A stretch of DNA of 64,000 nt from Hydrogenophaga sp. SL48 (lineage in GTDB: Bacteria > Pseudomonadota > Gammaproteobacteria > Burkholderiales > Burkholderiaceae_C), in contig NZ_CP063400.1 in NCBI RefSeq assembly GCF_021729865.1, forward strand, positions 930,001-994,000, read 5' to 3'. The notes below the pieces were generated by a model, which was not told the origin of the DNA, searched no databases, and worked only from the letters and a program-made list of their open reading frames with translations. The first letter of the stretch is position 1, and the number at the start of each line of letters is the position of its first letter. Shown here piece after piece: positions 53,538-62,641 of the stretch. Made by a program: the position numbers and the translations under genes.

Positions 53538-53834
53538 TCAGCCGCCGCAGGACCCGCAGCAGGAATCCACCCCGTGCACGGGCGGGCTGTCGGCCGGCTT
53601 GGCGATCTGCACGCGCCATTGTTCGGGTCCGCTTTCCAGTGGAGTCCAGCTGAAGGGGCCGTAGAGACCGCTCTCGAACTGCCCGCGCAGCGGCTGCGGG
53701 TTGTGGTCGTTGATCAGTTCCATGGCCGCGCCGGGTGGCAAGGCCTTGAAGGTGGAGAACACCAGCGAGTGGCGTTCGCGCGGCGCGATGGTGCGCAGGT
53801 CCACGGTGGGGGCGGGAGCGGTGGTGGTGTTCAT
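53538..53834 (-). CDS. DUF2249 protein with Cys-rich tail
   Basis: 98 aa from ATG 53834, AGGAA upstream. DUF2249 core: TVDLRTIAPRERHSLVFSTFKALPPGAAMELINDHNPQPL. The C-terminus ends DSCCGSCGG, a likely metal or thiol site. DUF2249 proteins accompany nitric-oxide and nitrite reductase genes. Sits between nnrS and fdxA. A second DUF2249 gene is at 55781. Confidence 0.85.
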   Translation of the reverse strand: MNTTTAPAPTVDLRTIAPRERHSLVFSTFKALPPGAAMELINDHNPQPLRGQFESGLYGPFSWTPLESGPEQWRVQIAKPADSPPVHGVDSCCGSCGG

Positions 53835-53901
53835 GAACAATTCCTGAGGTGGGTGAAAAGGGAGGGGTTGAAAAAAAAGCGGAGCGGGATGAAGAAAAGC
53901 G

Positions 53902-55119
53902 TCAGCCGTCCTTGCCGTCGAAGCGCGTCTGGAGCAGCCAGGGGGTGTAGATGAAGAGGTAGATCGCAAACGCCACCGACCAGGCCGCTGCCGCCACCAC
54001 CAGGGCCAGCGGCAGCCATGACGGCACGGCCAGCGGCGGCAGCACGCGGGTCGCCGCCGCCAGCATCACGAGCACGTAGGCCGTGATCTCCGGGCGGGAC
54101 ACCTGCAGCGCGCGCCCGGTGTGGCCGCGGGCGGTGCGGGTGATCATGCCGATGATGAGACCGGCGGTGGCACCGATCGCAAGCGCATGCACGCCCGCTG
54201 AAACGCCGACCCAGCCGAACCGGGCCGCGGCCAGCAAGGCCAGGCCGAAGGGAATCCAGGCGTAGGACACATGCAGGATCCACAGGATCGGGCGGTGCCG
54301 GGTCAACGCGGGCCGCCACTGCAGCAGCCGCCCCACCTGGGCCAGCGCCGCGAGCGAAAAGACCAGGCCACCGACCATGTTCCAGCCCGCCGAGGCCGGC
54401 GCCAACACCCACAGCAGCAAGGCCAGCGCCGTGAGCGCCAGCGCGGCGCGCTCCACCGGCGCGCGCACCTGGAGCTTCAGACCCGGGGTCGCGCTCATGG
54501 TGAAGGCCGGAATCACCCGCCCTGCGATCACGCACTCGATCATCACGATCAGGGCCAGGGCGGCGTACAACGGGGTCAGCGGGGAGACATCGATGGCGCC
54601 GATCACCCCCAGGTGAAAGACACCGTTGGCCAGCGCGAGCAGCATCAGCATCCCCGCCAGCGGCAGGTTGCGCCGGTTGCCCGCGCGCAGCAGCAGGCGG
54701 GTGAGCACCGCGGCCACCAGGGGCAGCAGCGCCAGGTCCAGCAGGGCGTACAGCGCGTAGGGCCCGGTCACGGCGGCCACCCGGGCCGCCAGCCACAACA
54801 GGGCAAGGGCCCCCAGAAAAGCGCCACGCGGCGTGGCCAGCCCCGTCCAGGCTTTGACCGCGGTCAGCAGGAAGCCCAGGATGACCGCGATCGCAAAGCC
54901 GAACAGCATGTCGTGCGCGTGCCACAGCAGCGGTGGCAGCGCCATCGTGAGGTGCCACTGGCCCAGAAACAGCCCCACCCAGAGGGGAATCGCGAGCAGG
55001 GCGAACACCGCAGCGCCCAGGTAAAAGGGCCGGAACCCCAGCCTCAGCAGCGGCCAGCCCGGGGGCTGTGGCGCGGCGGTGGGCTCGGGTGGCGAGACGT
55101 GCAAGGTGGGGAGGGCCAT
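53902..55119 (-). CDS. nnrS: NnrS family heme-copper membrane protein
   Basis: 405 aa from ATG 55119; ATG 55167 would add 16 residues but abuts the NsrR-like box. About twelve membrane helices with WHAHDMLFGFAIAVILGFLLTAV, GRVIPAFT, ALAIGATAGLIIGMITRTARGHTGRAL. Conserved His in HAHDM, HALAIG and GHTGR are candidate heme/copper ligands. NnrS relieves nitrosative stress. Leads the nnrS-DUF2249-fdxA operon, divergent from nsrR. Confidence 0.92.
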   Translation of the reverse strand: MALPTLHVSPPEPTAAPQPPGWPLLRLGFRPFYLGAAVFALLAIPLWVGLFLGQWHLTMALPPLLWHAHDMLFGFAIAVILGFLLTAVKAWTGLATPRGAFLGALALLWLAARVAAVTGPYALYALLDLALLPLVAAVLTRLLLRAGNRRNLPLAGMLMLLALANGVFHLGVIGAIDVSPLTPLYAALALIVMIECVIAGRVIPAFTMSATPGLKLQVRAPVERAALALTALALLLWVLAPASAGWNMVGGLVFSLAALAQVGRLLQWRPALTRHRPILWILHVSYAWIPFGLALLAAARFGWVGVSAGVHALAIGATAGLIIGMITRTARGHTGRALQVSRPEITAYVLVMLAAATRVLPPLAVPSWLPLALVVAAAAWSVAFAIYLFIYTPWLLQTRFDGKDG

Positions 55120-55167
55120 GGTGTGGTGGGCGTTGCAGGGACGGTCGGGTCGCTGCGAAGACCTCAT

Positions 55168-55190
55168 AAGAAGTATGTCGGATGAATCTT
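55168..55190. promoter_or_regulatory. NsrR-like box at the nnrS promoter
   Basis: AAGAAGTAT-GTCGG-ATGAATCTT, 23 bp, with the AAGA...TCTT ends and spacing of the NsrR consensus. It lies in the nnrS-nsrR divergent region, 48 bp upstream of the chosen nnrS start. Confidence 0.6.
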
Positions 55191-55208
55191 ATACCCAAAC
55201 CGCCTTCA

Positions 55209-55231
55209 AAGAAATATACTTCGTACCTCTT
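55209..55231. promoter_or_regulatory. NsrR-like box at the nsrR promoter
   Basis: AAGAAATAT-ACTTC-GTACCTCTT, 23 bp, weaker match to the NsrR consensus than the sufB site but with the same outer arms and length. It lies 11 bp before the nsrR ATG, a position suited to autorepression. Confidence 0.5.
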
Positions 55232-55242
55232 TAGGGGTTTCC

Positions 55243-55737
55243 ATGCGACTTGCCGAGTACACCGACTACACCTTGCGCGTGCTGATGTACTGCGCGGCCC
55301 GCCCGCAGCAGATGGTGACCATCAGCGAACTGGCCGAACAACATGGGGTGTCCCGCAACCACCTGATGAAGATCGTCACCGACCTGGGCCGCCAGGGCGT
55401 GCTGGAAACCACGCGTGGCCGCGGCGGCGGACTGCGCCTGCTGAAAGACCCGGCCCAGCTGCGCATTGGGGACGTGGTGCGCGCTTCCGAGACCGACTTC
55501 CGCCTGGTCGAGTGTTTCGACCCGGGCTCCAACCAGTGCGCGCTGTCGCCGACCTGCCGCCTGAAAGGCCTGTTCAACGCCGCGCTGGGGGCCTACTTCA
55601 AGGAACTCGACGGCATGACGCTGGCCGACATCGTCGAGCCCGTGCCGGCCAAAGGGCACGCGCTGTCGCCGGGACTGGCTCCGGTGGTGGCGCCCCGCAG
55701 CCTTCGCCAGCCAGCCAGCAAAGCCAAGCCCTCCTGA
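55243..55737 (+). CDS. nsrR: Nitric-oxide-sensing Rrf2-family repressor NsrR
   Basis: 164 aa. Winged helix of Rrf2 type: MRLAEYTDYTLRVLMYCA..., VSRNHLMKIVTDLGRQGVLETTRGRGGGL. Fe-S ligands C91, C99 and C105 (VECFDPGSNQCALSPTCRL) have NsrR spacing; IscR spacing differs. NO destroys the cluster and relieves repression. Divergent from nnrS with two NsrR-like boxes between. The C-terminal tail of about 20 residues after EPVPAKG is longer than usual and looks disordered. Confidence 0.93.
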   Translation: MRLAEYTDYTLRVLMYCAARPQQMVTISELAEQHGVSRNHLMKIVTDLGRQGVLETTRGRGGGLRLLKDPAQLRIGDVVRASETDFRLVECFDPGSNQCALSPTCRLKGLFNAALGAYFKELDGMTLADIVEPVPAKGHALSPGLAPVVAPRSLRQPASKAKPS

Positions 55738-55780
55738 CGCCCTGCGCCGGGTCCCTCCACCGTCCACTCAAGGAACCGAC

Positions 55781-56038
55781 ATGTCACAAGCTCACACACA
55801 CCTGTCACCCGACGCCATCTACCCGTTCGACGCCCGCGGCGTGGCCAAACGATTCCGGCACGCCGCCATCTTCGGAGCGCTCGACAGCCTGCAGCCGGGC
55901 GAGACCATGCGATTCGCCAACGACCACGACCCCCTGCCGTTGCTGTCGCAGATCGCGCAGCGCTACGGCGACCGCATCGGTGTGGCCTACCGGCAGCGCG
56001 AGCCAGGCGCGATCGTGATCGACTTCAGCGTGCTTTGA
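55781..56038 (+). CDS. DUF2249 protein
   Basis: 85 aa from ATG 55781 (AAGGAACC upstream). DUF2249 core IYPFDARGVAKRFRHAAIFGALDSLQPGETMRFANDHDPLPLL, ending GAIVIDFSVL. It follows nsrR by 43 bp and is probably co-transcribed. With its paralogue at 53538 it brackets the nnrS/nsrR locus. No Cys tail here, unlike the paralogue. Confidence 0.85.
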   Translation: MSQAHTHLSPDAIYPFDARGVAKRFRHAAIFGALDSLQPGETMRFANDHDPLPLLSQIAQRYGDRIGVAYRQREPGAIVIDFSVL

Positions 56039-56078
56039 GAGGCTCAGCGTTGCGGCCCGGCCCTCGGGCGCCGCAGCC

Positions 56079-56678
56079 CTAGCAGGGCGACGGAGGCGCC
56101 AGGAGCACGAGCAGAAACCGCCCCGAAGACACCTCACGGTCAGCGGTGCACAGAAGCCTTCGGCTGACACCGCCCTGTGGCAACAGCGGCAACTCGAAGG
56201 TCTCGGGCACAGCGCCACCCCGTGCCAGCGCGAGCATCTTCCGCAGCTGTTCGCCCCCGGCCGCCGAAAGCAAACTGGCCAGCGGTCGGCCCAGCACCTC
56301 ATTGCTCTCGGCACCCAGCAGCCGGGCGCCGGCGAGGTTGATTTCGAACAACACGGTGGCCTCGTCGACGACCAGAAAAGCGGCCGGCGCCCGCTCGATA
56401 TGGGCGGTCTGGCGGATCAGGTCGCTCTCCAGCTCGACACGGGAACGGCGCAGTTCCTCGTGCTGCATATCGACTTCGACCTGGTGGACCTGGAGTTCGT
56501 GCAGCAGGGCAAGGGCATCACCCGCTGTGGATGGCGAAGACGCGAGCTTGAACAACACCGCCATCGCCTCCGAGGTGCTGGCGCGCGAGAGATCGCTTCG
56601 CATGCCGTCCGTCAGTTTCGTGGTCGCCCGCTCGCGCAGGCCCGACAGATAGGAAGAGGTTTCAGCGAGGTTTGACAT
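56079..56678 (-). CDS. Coiled-coil PAS protein
   Basis: 199 aa from ATG 56678. Helical N-terminus, a coiled-coil stretch (LHELQVHQVEVDMQHEELRRSRVELESDL, about residues 65-95), then a PAS fold (APAAFLVVDEATVLFEINLAGARLLG...GRPLASLL). No output domain. It begins 43 bp after the CheB-CheR-PAS gene on the same strand and so is probably its partner or adaptor (inference). Confidence 0.78.
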   Translation of the reverse strand: MSNLAETSSYLSGLRERATTKLTDGMRSDLSRASTSEAMAVLFKLASSPSTAGDALALLHELQVHQVEVDMQHEELRRSRVELESDLIRQTAHIERAPAAFLVVDEATVLFEINLAGARLLGAESNEVLGRPLASLLSAAGGEQLRKMLALARGGAVPETFELPLLPQGGVSRRLLCTADREVSSGRFLLVLLAPPSPC

Positions 56679-56721
56679 GGATGCTCCCGATGTGTGGTGT
56701 CCCGGCCGGGATGTCTGCACT

Positions 56722-59280
56722 CTACCCCTTGCGCAGGCGGGCTTCGAGCTCTTTCGCTGCGGTGATGTCGATCAGGGTGATGACCACGCCCTGGATCAGG
56801 TTGGTCAGCGTTCGATACGGCTTGATGCGCACCAGAAACCAGAATCCATCGGTGGTCGTGATCTCTTTCTCCGTCAATGTCAGCGTCTTGAGCGTTTGCT
56901 GGGCGTCATCGTTGAGCGTGGGGTAGTTCAGCGTGCTGGCCAGGTCGGTGAGCGGCCGGCCAATGTCACCTTCTCGCAGGTGGATGATGCGGGTGATCTG
57001 CTCGGTGTAGCGGCGCACATTCAGCGCGCTGTCGAGGAACAGCGTGGCGATGTCCGTGCTGTTGAGCAGGTTCTGCATGTCACTCTGCGCCAGGGCAAGG
57101 TCGTCCAGCTTCGTCTGCAGCTCCTGGTTCAGCGTCTGAAGTTCCTCATTCATCGACTGCGACTCCTCCTTGGAAGTGGTCAGTTCTTCGTTGGCCGACT
57201 GAAGCTCCTCGTTGGTGGACTGCAACTCTTCGTTGGCCGCCTGCAGCTCTTCAGCGGAGGCGCCCATCTCCTGGCGCAAGGCGTGGATCTCGTCCTTGCA
57301 GCGCTGCAGTTCTTCGACCATGTGCGGGTCAGCCACACCTTCCGCGGCCCTGCGCCTGCGCTTGGCCGCAGAGGGCGCAGACACCTCGCGAAAGACGATC
57401 ATGACCAGGCCCGCCAGGAAATGGGGTTCCTGCATCACCTTGACGGTCACATCCAGCGAGGATGCCGCAGGCTCCTCACTCAGCCTGAGTCCGCGCACCT
57501 CCACGCGGCCCTTGTCCTGGATGGCCTGTCGCAGGGCCGCCGCAATCTGTGTCCTGATGCTGGGCCGGGCCATCACATGGATGTTCCAGTTCGCTTTCCC
57601 CGACGCTGGCTCCAGGTACCTGCCCACGCGGCCATTGATGAAGACGACGTCGCCCTGGTCATTGACCAGCACGGCGGCGGGAGAGAACTCCTGAAGCAGC
57701 GCCTGCTCGGCATGGGTCTGCAGATTGGGGGGAAGCGTGGCCGAAGGGGGCACCTTGAACTCCTGAGGAAGCCGGTTCATCGCCCGGGGAGGGCTGGTCG
57801 GAAAGTACACCGAGCCAGCGTTGACGGGGTTTTCGCTGCGCCAATAGAGCCGGGACTTCTGATGGATCGGCGTGAAGAGGGCATGCGAATGGCCGATGGT
57901 CTCCGAGCCGCCCAGCAACAGCGCACCACCCGGGCGCAAGCTGTAGCTGAAGAGCGGCATCAGGCGACTTTGCAGGGCCGCATTGAAGTAGATCATCAGG
58001 TTTCGACACGACAGCAGGTCCAGCTTGGTGAACGGCGGGTCGAGAATCACATCGTGCTGCGCGAACAGCACCATCTCCCGGATCTCGCTGTTGATCTGGA
58101 AGCCACTCCCCTGCGCCGTGAAGAACCTGCTCAGGCGCGTCCGATCCACCTCGTCCGAGACGCGTTGCGGGTAGTGACCTCTGCGAGCGACATTGATGGC
58201 ATCGGCGCTCAGGTCGGTGGCGAAAATCTGCAGCGAATGGCTCTCCGCGCCGGAAACCTCCGTCACCGCCTCCTTGAAGACCATGGCCAGGGAGTACGCC
58301 TCTTCGCCGGTGGAGCACCCCACGACCCAGGCCCGAAGGCGGGTGCCCTGCGGGCAGCGCGCCAGCAGGGCCGGCATGACCACGTCCTTGACATCCTGCC
58401 AGACCGAAGGATCGCGGAAGAAACTCGTCACGCCGATGAGCATCTCCTTGAAGAGCAGGTCCAGCTCCTGCGGGTTCTCCCGCACGAACCGTTCATACGC
58501 GTCATGGGTGGTGAGGCCGTGCACGCCGAGGCGCCGCTCGATGCGTCGGCGCAGCGTGCTGGGCTTGTAGTCCGAGAGGTCGTGTTTGCTGCGCTCTTTC
58601 AGCAAGCGCAGGATCGATCCGAGCGCCTGCGCACCGGCTTCGGCATCGTCCTCCTGCCACAGGGAAAGACCGTTCTTGTCTTCGATGACGCGGAGGATGC
58701 GATCGGGCAATTCAGCGGCCAGGTCGATGATGTCCACGCAACCAGCGGCGATGGCACTCTGGGGCATGGCGTCGAACTGTGCCGAATCGGGCAACTGCGC
58801 CAGCGTCAGACCGCCCTGCGACTTGATGGCCTGCAAGCCCAGGGTGCCGTCTGCCCCCATGCCAGACAGCACCACGCCAATCGACCGCTCTCCCTGGTCG
58901 CGCGCCAGCGATGAAAAAAACAGATCGATGGGCAGTCTCATGCCCCGGGGCTGAACAGGTTCTGCGAGGTGCAACAGCCCCCTCGCGACGGTCAGCTCCT
59001 TGTTGGGGGGAATGACGTAGACCACGTCCGGTTCCAGGCGCATTGTGTCGGTCGCCTCCCGCACCGGCATGGCCGTTGAGCGCTGCAGCAGTTCAACCAG
59101 CATCGCCTTCTGCGTGGGGTCCAGATGCTGGACAACGACATACGCCAGTCCGCTCGACGGTGGGACACGGGCCAGGAACTGCTCGAGAACGATCAGGCCC
59201 CCGGCCGACGCACCCAGACCCACGGCACGAACTGCACTCGAAGAGCGTGCGCCGATTCCGGCGCTGGGGGGGTGGCTCAT
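56722..59280 (-). CDS. CheB-CheR-PAS fusion protein
   Basis: 852 aa. CheB methylesterase domain (about 16-200): GASAGGL with S25, VVQHLDP with H52, SGMGADG. CheR methyltransferase domain (about 215-480): YKPSTLRRRIERR, VVGCSTGEEAYSLA, FATDLSADAINVARRG, CRNLMIYF. A PAS domain, then a long coiled coil rich in EELQ/NEEL repeats (about 640-725), then a second PAS near the C-terminus. There is no histidine-kinase or GGDEF output after the last PAS, whereas many relatives have one. It would modify methyl groups of a receptor or itself in response to PAS signals. Confidence 0.9.
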   Translation of the reverse strand: MSHPPSAGIGARSSSAVRAVGLGASAGGLIVLEQFLARVPPSSGLAYVVVQHLDPTQKAMLVELLQRSTAMPVREATDTMRLEPDVVYVIPPNKELTVARGLLHLAEPVQPRGMRLPIDLFFSSLARDQGERSIGVVLSGMGADGTLGLQAIKSQGGLTLAQLPDSAQFDAMPQSAIAAGCVDIIDLAAELPDRILRVIEDKNGLSLWQEDDAEAGAQALGSILRLLKERSKHDLSDYKPSTLRRRIERRLGVHGLTTHDAYERFVRENPQELDLLFKEMLIGVTSFFRDPSVWQDVKDVVMPALLARCPQGTRLRAWVVGCSTGEEAYSLAMVFKEAVTEVSGAESHSLQIFATDLSADAINVARRGHYPQRVSDEVDRTRLSRFFTAQGSGFQINSEIREMVLFAQHDVILDPPFTKLDLLSCRNLMIYFNAALQSRLMPLFSYSLRPGGALLLGGSETIGHSHALFTPIHQKSRLYWRSENPVNAGSVYFPTSPPRAMNRLPQEFKVPPSATLPPNLQTHAEQALLQEFSPAAVLVNDQGDVVFINGRVGRYLEPASGKANWNIHVMARPSIRTQIAAALRQAIQDKGRVEVRGLRLSEEPAASSLDVTVKVMQEPHFLAGLVMIVFREVSAPSAAKRRRRAAEGVADPHMVEELQRCKDEIHALRQEMGASAEELQAANEELQSTNEELQSANEELTTSKEESQSMNEELQTLNQELQTKLDDLALAQSDMQNLLNSTDIATLFLDSALNVRRYTEQITRIIHLREGDIGRPLTDLASTLNYPTLNDDAQQTLKTLTLTEKEITTTDGFWFLVRIKPYRTLTNLIQGVVITLIDITAAKELEARLRKG

Positions 59281-59429
59281 GCCCGATTATCGGGGCAGCA
59301 TCGCGGCGGAAGGAGCCGTCACATGCGCGGGCCCGGAGGGTTGGGCGGTAGTATCCAAAGGGCACCAAAAGGAATACAACCCCACCATCGCGCAGTGTGC
59401 CGCGACAACAGGCATTCGAGACCCACCCA

Positions 59430-60149
59430 TTGACCGATCCCGTCGACCCACGCCAGAACCAGCTGCTGGCTTCGCTGCCGGATGCCGACTGGCTTCGTTG
59501 GCAGCCTCAGCTGGAGCTTTGTGAGATGCCGCTGGGCAAGGTGCTGTACGAATCCGGTGCGTCTCTTCACTGCGTCTACTTTCCAGTCAACGCCATCGTT
59601 TCGCTGCTGTATGTTCTGGAGGACGGCTCCTCGGCGGAAATCGCGGTGGTCGGTCGGTAGGGCGTGGTGGGCATCGCCATCTTCATGGGCGGAGGTTCCA
59701 CGCCGAACCAGGCCGTGGTGCAAAGCGCGGGCATGGGTTACCGGATGCGCGCCGACGCCATCAAGGGTGAGTTCGAGCGCTCGATTCCGGTGATGCACCT
59801 GATGCTGCGATTCACCCAGGCGCTGATCACGCAGATGAGCCAGACAGCGGTGTGCAACCGGCACCATTCGGTGGACCAGCAGCTCTGCCGCTGGCTGCTG
59901 CTCAGCCTGGACCGCCTGTCCGGCAACGAGCTGGCGATGACCCATGATTTGATCTCCCACATGCTGGGCGTGCGCCGTGAGGGCGTCACCGAGGCGGCGC
60001 GCAAGCTGCAGGAGAGCGGCCTCATCAGCTACGCCCGCGGCCGGATATCGGTGCTGGACCGCCCGGGCCTGGAGCGCCGCGTGTGCGAGTGCTACGGCGT
60101 GGTCAAGAAGGAATACGACCGCCTGCTGCCCCATCGGGTGGCTGTCTGA
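59430..60149 (+). pseudogene. Crp/Fnr-family regulator interrupted by an in-frame amber codon
   Basis: The reading frame runs from TTG 59430 (or GTG 59397) to 60149, but has TAG at 59658-59660 in frame. Before it: cyclic-nucleotide-type beta roll (HCVYFPVNAIVSLLYVLEDGSSAEIAVVGR); after it: GVVGIAIFMGGGSTPNQAVVQSAG, then a C-terminal HTH (MTHDLISHMLGVRREGVTEAARKLQESGL). The stop falls where family members have Glu in VG-x-E-G-VVGI, so one G-to-T change (GAG to TAG) explains it. The rest looks intact, implying a recent mutation, a sequencing error or suppression. Confidence 0.85.
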
Positions 60150-60170
60150 ACCGGTCGCTTCGGTTGCGAC

Positions 60171-61043
60171 CTACCGCACCCGCACCCCCAGGCCGCCGCA
60201 CAACGCGATCAGCGCCACCCCCAGCACCGTCCACCCGTCGGGCGTGTGTCCGAACACCACCCAGCCCGCCAGCGTGGCAAAGGCGATCTGGGCGTACATG
60301 TAGGGGGTGATGAGCGACGCGGGCGCACGGTGGTAGGCCTGGATCATCAGGTAGTGGCCCAGCGAGCCGAACACGCCCATGAGCCCGACCAGCCCCCAGA
60401 GTTCCCAGGTCGCCATGGGGGCCCAGCTCCAGGGCAGGGCGACGGTGCCGAACACCAGGCCGGTGAGGCCGGTGTAGAAGTGCATGGTGCCCGGGTCTTC
60501 GGTCTTGACCATCTTGCTGGTCACGATCTGGTAGAGCGCGTTGATGAACACCAGCACCAGCGGCAGGAACATGGCGCCGTGCAGGCCGCCCGCGAAATCG
60601 GCGGTCTTGGGGCGGATCACGATCAGCGCGCCGATGAAGCCACCGGCCACGAGCGCCCAGGTGAGGGCGGACACGCGCTCGCGCAGCAGCGGGGCGGCGA
60701 GCACGGTGATTGCCAGCGGCACGAGCATGAGGATGGCGGTGAATTCACCCACCGGCACGTGCTGCAGCGCGAGGTAGGCGATGGTGCCCGAGGTGACCAT
60801 GAGCGCGCCGCGCAGCAACTGCCAGCCGGGTGCCTTGGTGATGAAGAGCGACCTGCCTTGGCTGGGGTAGAGCATGGCGGCGGTCATGCCGGTCTGCACC
60901 ATGAAGCGCAGCCACACGGCCATCATCACGGGCACCACGCCCCCCACGTATTGCGAGGTGGTGTCGAGCAGGGCGAAACAGGCTGTGGCGGCGACGGCCA
61001 GGGCGATGCCGAGGGCCGGGTGGGGGTAGCGGGGATCGGTCAA
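60171..61043 (-). CDS. EamA/DMT-family transporter
   Basis: 290 aa from TTG 61043 (GAAGAG upstream; no ATG in frame nearby). Ten predicted helices in two EamA repeats (FALLDTTSQYVGGVVPVMMAVWLRF; RGALMVTSGTIAYLALQHVPVGEFTAILMLVPL; second repeat with HYLMIQAYHRAPASLITPYMYAQI). Drug/metabolite exporter or importer. It lies 49 bp after aroE on the same strand, so it may move a quinate/shikimate pathway compound (weak inference). Confidence 0.88.
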   Translation of the reverse strand: MTDPRYPHPALGIALAVAATACFALLDTTSQYVGGVVPVMMAVWLRFMVQTGMTAAMLYPSQGRSLFITKAPGWQLLRGALMVTSGTIAYLALQHVPVGEFTAILMLVPLAITVLAAPLLRERVSALTWALVAGGFIGALIVIRPKTADFAGGLHGAMFLPLVLVFINALYQIVTSKMVKTEDPGTMHFYTGLTGLVFGTVALPWSWAPMATWELWGLVGLMGVFGSLGHYLMIQAYHRAPASLITPYMYAQIAFATLAGWVVFGHTPDGWTVLGVALIALCGGLGVRVR

Positions 61044-61092
61044 GCGGGGGCTCTTCGGGTCGGCGGCGGCGCGGCCCGACAGCGCGGCCAGG

Positions 61093-61926
61093 TCAGTAGC
61101 TGAGGCGGGCCACCGAGCGCAGCACGTCGGGTGTGGTGGTGGGGAAGCCGAAGTATTCCAGATACGCGGGAATCATTTCGAACAGCATGTCGGAACCCAC
61201 TTGCACGGGGCAGCCCCGGGCCTTCGCGGCGCTGAGGAAGGCGGTCATTTCGGTGCGCATCACGACCTCGCCCACGAAGGTGCGAGCGTCCAGGCGCGAC
61301 ACGTCCATGGGCAGCGGGTCGCCTTCGTTCATGCCCATGGGCGTGGCGTTGACCACGAGGTCGAAACCGGCCGGGTCGTTGCTGCCGGTGCTCACGGTGA
61401 TGGCCGGGTAGTTGTCGCGGATGCGCTGGCCCAGGGCTTCGGCCGAGGCGTTGTTCACGTCGAACAGGCTGATGTGGGCGATGCCCGCGCCGGCCAGCGA
61501 GGCGGCAATCGCGCAGCCCACCCCACCACTGCCCACCACCAGCACGCGCGCACCTTCGAGGTTCAGGCCTTTGCGTTGCACGCCACGCACGAAGCCGGCG
61601 CCGTCGAACTGGTCGCCGACCAGGCGGCCGTCGGGCAGGCGCTTCACCGCGTTGCAGGCGCCCGCGACCTTGACGGTGGGCGTCACCTCATCGAGCAGGC
61701 CCACCGTGACCACCTTGTGCGGCATGGTGATCAGCGCGCCGCGGATGTTGGTGAGCGTGAAGACGCTCTTGAGGAACGCCGGGTAGTCCTCGGGCTTGCA
61801 GCCGAAGGGCACCACGATCGCGTTCACCCCGACGTGCTCGAAATAGGGGTTGTAGATCGACGGCGACTTGAAGCTGTGCGTCGGGTAGCCGATGTGGGCG
61901 ATGAGTTCGGTGTGGCCGTTGATCAT
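61093..61926 (-). CDS. aroE: Shikimate/quinate dehydrogenase
   Basis: 277 aa from ATG 61926. Catalytic residues K71 (ITMPHKV), N92 (GACNAV) and D108 (GDQFDGAGF); nucleotide loop GSGGVGCAIA. The substrate-binding HSxSP element is HSFKSP (one residue longer than the AroE norm), which marks a subgroup that often serves catabolism. It interconverts shikimate and 3-dehydroshikimate, or quinate and dehydroquinate. Downstream of aroQ with a hairpin in between; TRAP genes are upstream. Confidence 0.85.
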   Translation of the reverse strand: MINGHTELIAHIGYPTHSFKSPSIYNPYFEHVGVNAIVVPFGCKPEDYPAFLKSVFTLTNIRGALITMPHKVVTVGLLDEVTPTVKVAGACNAVKRLPDGRLVGDQFDGAGFVRGVQRKGLNLEGARVLVVGSGGVGCAIAASLAGAGIAHISLFDVNNASAEALGQRIRDNYPAITVSTGSNDPAGFDLVVNATPMGMNEGDPLPMDVSRLDARTFVGEVVMRTEMTAFLSAAKARGCPVQVGSDMLFEMIPAYLEYFGFPTTTPDVLRSVARLSY

Positions 61927-62065
61927 GATCTGGACTCGTGCGGAGGGCGAAGACAAGCTGGGCGGGACTGTAGGAGCGTCGGCATGGAAGCGGGTCGTCT
62001 GGCCTGCTTGTCTTGTCTGTTGAACGGTCGTTTCTGTGCGTTTATCGCGCATTTCAGGGGTAAAC

Positions 62066-62090
62066 CCGCAGGCGTCGGTGACGCCTGCGG
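62066..62090 (-). terminator. Hairpin between aroQ and aroE
   Basis: CCGCAGGCGTC (62066-62076) and GACGCCTGCGG (62080-62090), an 11-bp perfect stem with a 3-nt loop (a 10-bp stem with a 5-nt loop is sterically likelier). On the minus strand it begins 10 bp after the aroQ stop and is followed by GTTTACC, a weak T-tract. It may end or attenuate the dctP-aroQ transcript before aroE. Confidence 0.6.
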
Positions 62091-62099
62091 TCGCTCAGC

Positions 62100-62576
62100 T
62101 CAGGGCTTCTGGGTGGCGGCGGAGTGGACGAATTTGCGCACCAGCCCGTCCATGGCGATCAGGTAACCGTCGACCCCGAAGCCGACCACGATGCCGGCGG
62201 CAGCGGGGGAGACCCAGGAGTGGTGGCGGAATGCTTCCCGCGCGTGCACGTTGGAGATGTGGCACTCGATGACCGGCATCGGGTCCACGCCCTTGATGGC
62301 GTCGTGCAGGGCGATGGAGGTGTGGGTCAGCGCGCCGGGGTTGATCACCACACCGAGCACTGCGCCCGCCTTGTGGAGCCGGCCGTACTCGTGGATCTTG
62401 TCGAGCAGCGCGCCTTCCCAGTTGCTCTGCAGGCACTCCACCTCGTAACCGATCTTCTCGCCATGCGCCTTGCAGAAGGCCTCCACGTCGGCCAGCGTGG
62501 TGTGGCCGTACTGCGCCGGTTCGCGCGTGCCCAGCAGGTTGAGGTTGGGGCCGTTGAGGATCAGGATCTTTTTCAT
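62100..62576 (-). CDS. aroQ: Type II 3-dehydroquinate dehydratase
   Basis: 158 aa. Complete type II motifs: [15 protein letters not shown] with R18, Y23 (AQYGH), N79 ([11 protein letters not shown]), H106 ([11 protein letters not shown]) and R113 with FRHHS. Slightly longer than the roughly 146-150 aa norm. Located between aroE and dctP; this is the canonical copy of the two in the window. It could serve aromatic biosynthesis as well as catabolism. Confidence 0.93.
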   Translation of the reverse strand: MKKILILNGPNLNLLGTREPAQYGHTTLADVEAFCKAHGEKIGYEVECLQSNWEGALLDKIHEYGRLHKAGAVLGVVINPGALTHTSIALHDAIKGVDPMPVIECHISNVHAREAFRHHSWVSPAAAGIVVGFGVDGYLIAMDGLVRKFVHSAATQKP

Positions 62577-62641
62577 GGCGGACGGTTAAGGTGTGAGCGG
62601 TAGCGAGATTCGACCACAGGCGGTGTCTCTTCCAGCAATCA

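Noticed and set aside
60155..60173. Small hairpin GGTCGC...GCGACC between the Crp/Fnr gene and the DMT transporter
   Set aside because: Short stem and no T-run; too weak to call a terminator.
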